In this document: one piece after another, positions 22,545 through 29,973 of the stretch | How positions within the stretch are numbered: the first letter of the stretch is position 1 | Layout of the letters: each line of letters opens with the position of its first letter | Source: Chrysomallon squamiferum | Lineage: Eukaryota; Mollusca; Gastropoda; Neomphalida; Peltospiridae | Direction: 5' to 3' | NCBI GenBank assembly: GCA_012295275.1 | Contig: CM022665.1 | Span: 43,798,652 to 43,829,651 of the forward strand | DNA length: 31,000 nt | The notes under the pieces: generated by a model | Database searches by the model: none | Told to the model about the DNA's origin: nothing | The model's input: the letters and a program-made list of their open reading frames with translations, nothing else | Made by a program: the position numbers and the translations under genes

Positions 22545-24263
22545 CTAGCATTATAATATAATAATCACAAAAAAGGAAAATAAATAAACAAACAAACAAA
22601 TATTAAAATAAAATATAACAACACATACATCATCCCAAAAAATATAAAAATAAAATATTATTAATAATAATAACTTAAATAAAATATAAAATTTTTACCA
22701 TTGCAATACAGCTATGATGACTTTCTCTGGACAGTGCCATTGTCAGAAGTTCTTGAAAAATCTTCTCTGACTGACAGTACCTGACAATTCTTGGATTAAA
22801 AAAACTCACTTCTGAGACCTGCTCATTTTCCTTCGCTGCATTCTGACAAAAATGATGACTCAAAATTCTTAGTGTTTCTAGTCTAACTTCATAAAATTTG
22901 GAACACAACAGACTCATAACTGAATCTTCAATCTCTCTCTGCATGGATGCACCACAAATTTCAGATGTTTCTAGGACATTTGCTGTTACAGAATGTGCTT
23001 CCTCTGGATTCAGAGATGAACCTTGAATGTCAGAAGTTTCTAGAAAATCTTTTGTTACAGACTTTTCTGTCACATTCACTGAAGATACATTCTGAATCTC
23101 AGGATTTTCCAGAACATTTTTGTCATCTCCTTCTCTTTCAGAGGAATATTCTCTAAATATTTGAAATAAAGTTTTGTTACAGTCATCATAAATTCATGCA
23201 CAAATGGCTGTGCCAAGCTGAGGGAGGTAACTCTAGCTACATTTTGTTCTTGGGATAACTCTACATGGATTGTGTTAAGAACTGTTTGAAGAAAAGATGT
23301 GTGAGGTTGTTGGTCAAGAGACAGGAGAAGGTCACAAATGTCAAGTGCTGATTTTCTTGTCATAAAACAGACATTTGATCTGAAATAAAAAAACATTACT
23401 TAGATTATCGTAATTTTGAAAACTTATGTTAACGTTTCATCTCTACAACTACTGTGAATCATGCCATCAAAACAATAATAATAATAATTTTAAATTTTAG
23501 TTTTTTTGCCAAAACAATAATAATAATAATAATAATAGTAATAATAACAACGACAATGACATTGATAATAAATTAATTTTGACTCTAAGCAGTAAAATTA
23601 ATGTTACTGACAAAGATTTACTTTTAATTCAGTTAAATTTCTGTATTATTAAAAAGCATTTAAAATAAATGCCATTTCCAAGAGCTAACTGTTAAAATAC
23701 CTGTAGATAAGGTAAATAATGTCTTTTAACTGAGTTACTTACCTGGATATGAGCCAGAGACATAACATCCACCTAGTGATGACAGACTGTAAAGTGTGCT
23801 TGTGCAGAAAATCATTTTTAGAGTTGTGAACCATCATCAACAGATGTTCAATCTGAGGATAAAATCAAGAAAAATATTGAAAGAAAAAAAATAAAGAAAA
23901 AGAAAATGACAAAGATTAACAACTCCTCTAATATATAAAACTCAATACTTAAATGGCACTGAATCAATAGGACAGAGTCAATAAAATATATTTTTCTGAA
24001 TTCAGAATCAAAGGATTTTTAATTTTTGTCCAGTCAGTAAAACATTCATATAATGCTTTATTTCTATTTACTGGACGTATTCTTATATTAAATATATAAA
24101 AACTGTCTGATATTATTTGATACATGGGTGTCAGTGGGTGCCTGTGCATGTTTATGTCTATATTTATTCTGATTTTAAATCTCTAAACTAGAATTTAAGA
24201 GGAAATAACTTATCTTTTTTAAATAAATAATAATAAATAAAAAAAAAATAAATAAATAAATAA

Positions 24264-24311
<48 letters not shown>

Positions 24312-25279
24312 TTAAAAATTTAATTTTGTTTGTCAAATAATCCACACCTGCAATAAAATACCATGGAGACAACTCTGCTTCATTTCATTGCCTGGTGATG
24401 TGGGAAGCAGCTGCATTAACTGGATGATGACAGAAACCAGCTGATCTTTCTGAACCAATGGCTGTAAAGCTCTGGCAGCCATCATTCTTGTTTTGTACAC
24501 TGGACTAGAGGCACACCTTGAAGAAAACACATTACACAGAATATACTTTAATGAACAGACAATAATAATAATAATAATAATGAATGTTCTATCTGATTTT
24601 TTTATAATTGATGTAAATTAGGTGTGAGTGTATTGCCATGTAACAGACTAATAGTTCATCCTCATTTCTAAATATAAAATTAAATAAATAAATAAATAAA
24701 TAAAGTAATAAATGATTAATTAACATTATAACAGACAATAATAATAATAATAAATATTGTATAGGATTTTTTTAATAATTAGTGGAAATTAGATTTGAGT
24801 ATAATGGAACATAACAGACTAACTGTCCATTCCCATTTCTAAATAAATGAATGAATGAATGATTAATTAACATTATTTCAATATTGTTAATAAATATTAA
24901 ATGTCAAATATGTTATTTATACGAATGACTTTGAAGGAGAATCTGATTTCATTAGTTACTCTTATCAGTTATTAAGTAGGATTTTTTCATTAACCACAGA
25001 CATTAAATCAGTTTTTTATAAAGCAACATGTTAAATAAGTAATGACCCATGTTTTATTGTCAGACAAAAAAACATACTTAATAATCAGTGGTATAAATGC
25101 AGACAAGCTGAGATTAGTGTCAGTGCCCTCTAGTGATGAAGGGAAAAGTCGACCAAGAACCATAAGCACTGGGTACAGACTTGGGTGCAGTTGTATGTGT
25201 TCAGAACAACTGAAAAAAATAAAAATTAATAATAATAATAACAATAACAATTATAATAGTAGTTGTAGTAGTAATAATA

Positions 25280-25321
<42 letters not shown>

Positions 25322-28300
25322 TTCTGAATTAAGAAATAAACAAACAAACAAAAATATTAAAATATATCTAACTTTGTAATAATAAAAACATATAACATTG
25401 AACATTGAGGATAAAAAGATTTTAAATGCTGCAATACCTATGCACACATATATACATACATATGCATCTATGAACACATACATATATTTAAGGTAATAAT
25501 AAATGTAAATTTAGAAATGTGTATATTACTCAATATTCCGTGTAGCTTCTGTTAATTCCTGCAGCAGAAACTGGTATAAAGCAGGATATCGATGAAAAAA
25601 AGCTCTGCCTGTCTGACTAAAATAAAATTAAAATGGCTACTTGTAAGATTCAGTACAATTAAAATGACATTTTGAAAACATAATATGCATTGTTAAAATT
25701 GCCTGTGTAATATCTAGCATTTAGTCTGCAAGACAACACATACCTGAATCTTTCATTTATTCAGCTGATGTAATTTTTAAAACATTTTTTTTTTTTACTG
25801 CAGTACAATAAAAAGATAACCTATTTCATTACAAGGGAATTATTATTTTTATAAAGTAACAAGAGACATAATTTGCAGGAATTTATCTCTTGATCAGCTA
25901 TCAGTCTAGCTGTTATAGATTGTCCACATGATATTACCCACTGATAGTTTAACAGAATGTGATAAATTATAGCTTACAAGGTTTTTTAAGCTGACGAAAT
26001 ATAAACATTTTGAAAGAAATAATAATATAAAGTTCTGAGATCATGCATTTTCTTTAGACCATTGCAAGCTCATATTAGTGTCAGTGCCCTTTAGTGATGG
26101 AAGGAATATACAAAAGATTCGAAAATAAAAGTGTAACTGTGTTTACACAAACATATGTAAGCTTGAACTGTTCAATTCTTGTTAAGCAATATAATCAATT
26201 ATTGTATTAAAAAAAAAATCAAAGGACTTGATGTCAAAGGAAGAAGGCAGTTAGTAAAAAAAAAGAAAGAATACCAGTTTTTCTTGGAAATGGAACTTTC
26301 ATCTTTACTTCTCTTCACACCAAATATTCGAGTCATCAAAGCACTCAAGAGAAGAGTGGACGAATTCCGAACCTAAAATTCAAGATTCTTAAATAATGAA
26401 GTGAAACATGAAGCAAAGTATTCTACTTATAGTGTCTTACACATTTCATGGTAGTAGTTCAATTTTTGTGTATGAAAGGGTTATAAAAATCAAGTTCTTT
26501 TTAAGAATTCTATTGACTATAAATATATGTATTTGATGTCAAAAAAAAAATAATAATAATAATAAAAAAAAGAAGAAGATATAAATAAATAAAGAAAATA
26601 GAACACCATTATTAACTTGGATCTGTGAATAATAATATAGCTGTATTCTGAAGTAGGTGAATGGAAAATACTTTCCAAATATAAACAAATTTTGAATCAA
26701 ATGACATAAAATATTAATTGTCTTTAATTTTATCAAAGAGAAAAATAATGAAATTTTGAAATTTTATACAATATTACTCACTGCCCAGCTGTTTGATTTG
26801 AACCCCAATATGGCAGCCATCAATCCATCTGTGATGTATGGTGACACATCTTCACTGAGTCTAGTATCTCGGAACAGAGCTCGCAGGATGTTTAGTGAAT
26901 GAACCTGTCATATTCAAACAATAAAAATCAGTCTATTGATTATTAAGTTACTGTTTGTTTATCACAAGCTCTGATATAAGTGTCTGTAAAAAGATACATT
27001 AGAAATCCAGTAAAAATAGTCAGTAGAGAAAAAGCAATAGGTTTTGTATTTCATTTCCAAATCTTTATTATCTTACACTTACAGATTTAAATGTTAAACA
27101 TTATAATTTGTTAAATTATCTGGAAGGAATTACATATATATAGTTACTGATATTTCCTTATATTTTGTATTCAGTAAGCATAGTTTTTGTTTTTCTTTCT
27201 TTCCCTGAAGATAAATTAAAAATAATAATTTCTAACAGCTATTTGTATTATAATCTTATCCCAGTATAACATTTTATTGAAGTTATTACTTTTCTATCTT
27301 TCTACAAAAAAATATATATATATTTATAAAATGTGTCCAGACAATAAAAAACTAGAAACAGATACAAAATATATTCAGACTATTTGTTCTCACCTGTGCA
27401 TCTGTTGTTTCTCCTGACTTCAGTGACAGAGAAAGAAAAGTTGTTATGGCCGACTTGAAACAGGTTCTTCCAGTCAGACTGGGTTCAGTTGAAACGAGAG
27501 CCTGGAAAAACATTTTAAAATGAAATAAAACATTTTTTTAAACCTGCAAAATAAACATCAGAATATTTTAAAAACCAAAGTATAAAGACATAAAGAATAA
27601 TCATTTTTGGTTGTTGATGATTGTTAACTAATGTTTCAGAGTTTAGAGTTTTCATGATACATACTTTTCTGCATCTAGGAATCTAGACCAGCAGGGTTTT
27701 TGTCTATTAATATTATAGACAATCTGCTTGACACTGAAATACTTTTTCTAATTAGAATGTATATAGCAATGAGGTATTTTATTTTTTAACAATAATTTCT
27801 TGTACTGTTAAAAAGATCAGGAGAAGACTAAATACTGATTTTACTGTTTTTCAGGATATTATTATATAGCACTGATGAAGAAATCTTATTTTAAAAAACA
27901 CCTGAACATAAAAGGGAACTCCTGCACTACGTCTGGTAGCACACAGATTAGAGTTGTTTCCCTTGATGTCCGACATTATTGCAGCGAGCCATTGGCTTGG
28001 AAGTTGATGAAGATCTTTTACAGAACTTCTGCAAGAGAAATTAGAAAAAATAATATGAAAAAATATATTTTAATACTGTCAGTTTTATATTACCTGAAAA
28101 AAAAAATAAATAAATAAAAAATAAAAATAAATAAAGGATAAAAATAAAAAATAAAATAAATAATAAAATTTCTAGTCCTTACAGATATTCTGCTTCAAAT
28201 TAATAATTTCTATTTTGGTAAACATTCTGGCCTATTAATATTTCCATAATACTGATATAATCCAGTAAAACAAAATAAATACTTTTATTTGCATTTCAGG

Positions 28301-29939
28301 ATTTTAACACTAACTGGTCAATATGATAAAAGTGTCAGTCTATATGGCCAATGAAATTCATTGTAATAACATAAATTTTAAATGCAACCAATCGAAAAAG
28401 ATGTACCTCCAGAGCATGTCACACATCTGGACAAATCCAGCATAGGCCAACTCAAAAGCTCCTCTGTGAATTGATTCCAGAAGCTGGTTTTTGAAATAGT
28501 CACCAATCAACAGAAGCTGAAATATTAATATAAAATTAAAATAGATATTTCAAAAAATATAAATTAATAAATATTTAAAAAAATATATTTAGTGTTTATT
28601 TTTAACTGGTTCACTGCTAAAAACCACAACCATGGCTTCCATGAATTCTGTGATTGTGGCTATTAGCAGCAAATCAGATAATGTTTTATATTAAATACAG
28701 AAAAAATTAATGACATTATCACTATGTTTCAAAAATAACATAGTAATAATATGATTATTAAATTATTGTTTGTTTATCACAAGCTCTTAAATATAAGTAT
28801 CCATAAAAAGATACATTAGAAATCCAATAGAAATCACCAGTAGAGAACAAGCAATGGGTTCTGTCTTTCATTTCCAAAACTTTGATACCTTATAATCTAA
28901 CTGTTAAATATTATAATTTACTTTCCTATCCAAAGGAAGATGTCCATAAAAGACAATTTGGATATAAAACAAGCTTAAGAAATGATTTCAGGTTTCCTCT
29001 TGTATATCATAATTAAACTATTATATAATATTTCTTTAATATTAAAATGTGTCTAGGTGTTTTTAATGAAAATTATTCTTTTATTCACTAGCAAGAACAT
29101 TTATTTATTATTATCTGAAACATTTATTTATTCATTAATAACCTGCTGTTTGTTGATAAAGCATATCATAATTAAACCGTAACATAATAATTTGTGATAT
29201 TAAAATGTGTCTAGGTGTTTTTAATGAAAAATACTCTTTTATTCATTAGCAAAAACATTTATTTATTACTTATCTGAAACATTTATTTATTACTAGCTGA
29301 AACATTTATTTATTACTATAAATATTTGTCATCAATAACCTGCTGTTTGTTGATGAAGCCGGCGTCTGTTTCTGAATCTGTAATGGGAATGTTTTGACAA
29401 ATATGGCCGAACAGCAGAGATACTTCTTTAACACATCTCCAGCAGCACACAACAAGAAATTCTGGCATCAAGGTGACAATCTTGTCACTGCTGTCACTAA
29501 CCAGGTGAGATGTATCTGATTTGTCAAACTCGTTATCCAGGTGTAAACCTGTAAAGGTAAAAAAAAAAAATTTAATAAAAATAAAAATAATAATAATAAT
29601 TAAAAAACAAGAAAAGAAAAAGAAACAACAACAATTTTATGAATTTTATTAAAAGAATACTGTGAAAAAAAAAAAAAAGGGTCTTTAAAAACTTTTTACT
29701 ATTTCCTGTCATTGCTAATTGTTGCACTGGGTAAAGATAAAGTTCTTTAAAAAAAATATTAATTAATACTGTAAGCAGCAATTGATAAAAATTCTGTTAC
29801 AAACAAAAGTGTTGTGATGCAAATATTATATAGGGATCTTATTTTTAGAATAACATTTTAATATTCTAATTATTATTCGTAAAAAGAAAAAAATCGGCTG
29901 TGCCATTTATTTTTTTTAAATTTACAAATAAAATTTTAA

Positions 29940-29973
<34 letters not shown>

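Noticed and set aside
23116-23127. Programmed -1 ribosomal frameshift in exon 13
   Set aside because: The run does not form a canonical X XXY YYZ slippery heptamer in frame, and THADA is not known to use frameshifting.
23092-23180. An 83- or 89-base intron in exon 13 (GTAACA to CCTGAG or GATTCAG)
   Set aside because: It restores the frame, but it would be much shorter than any other intron here, would cut away the helix VTKLYFKYLEN and would split the first 23-residue repeat. A one-base deletion explains the data better. Kept as the main alternative.
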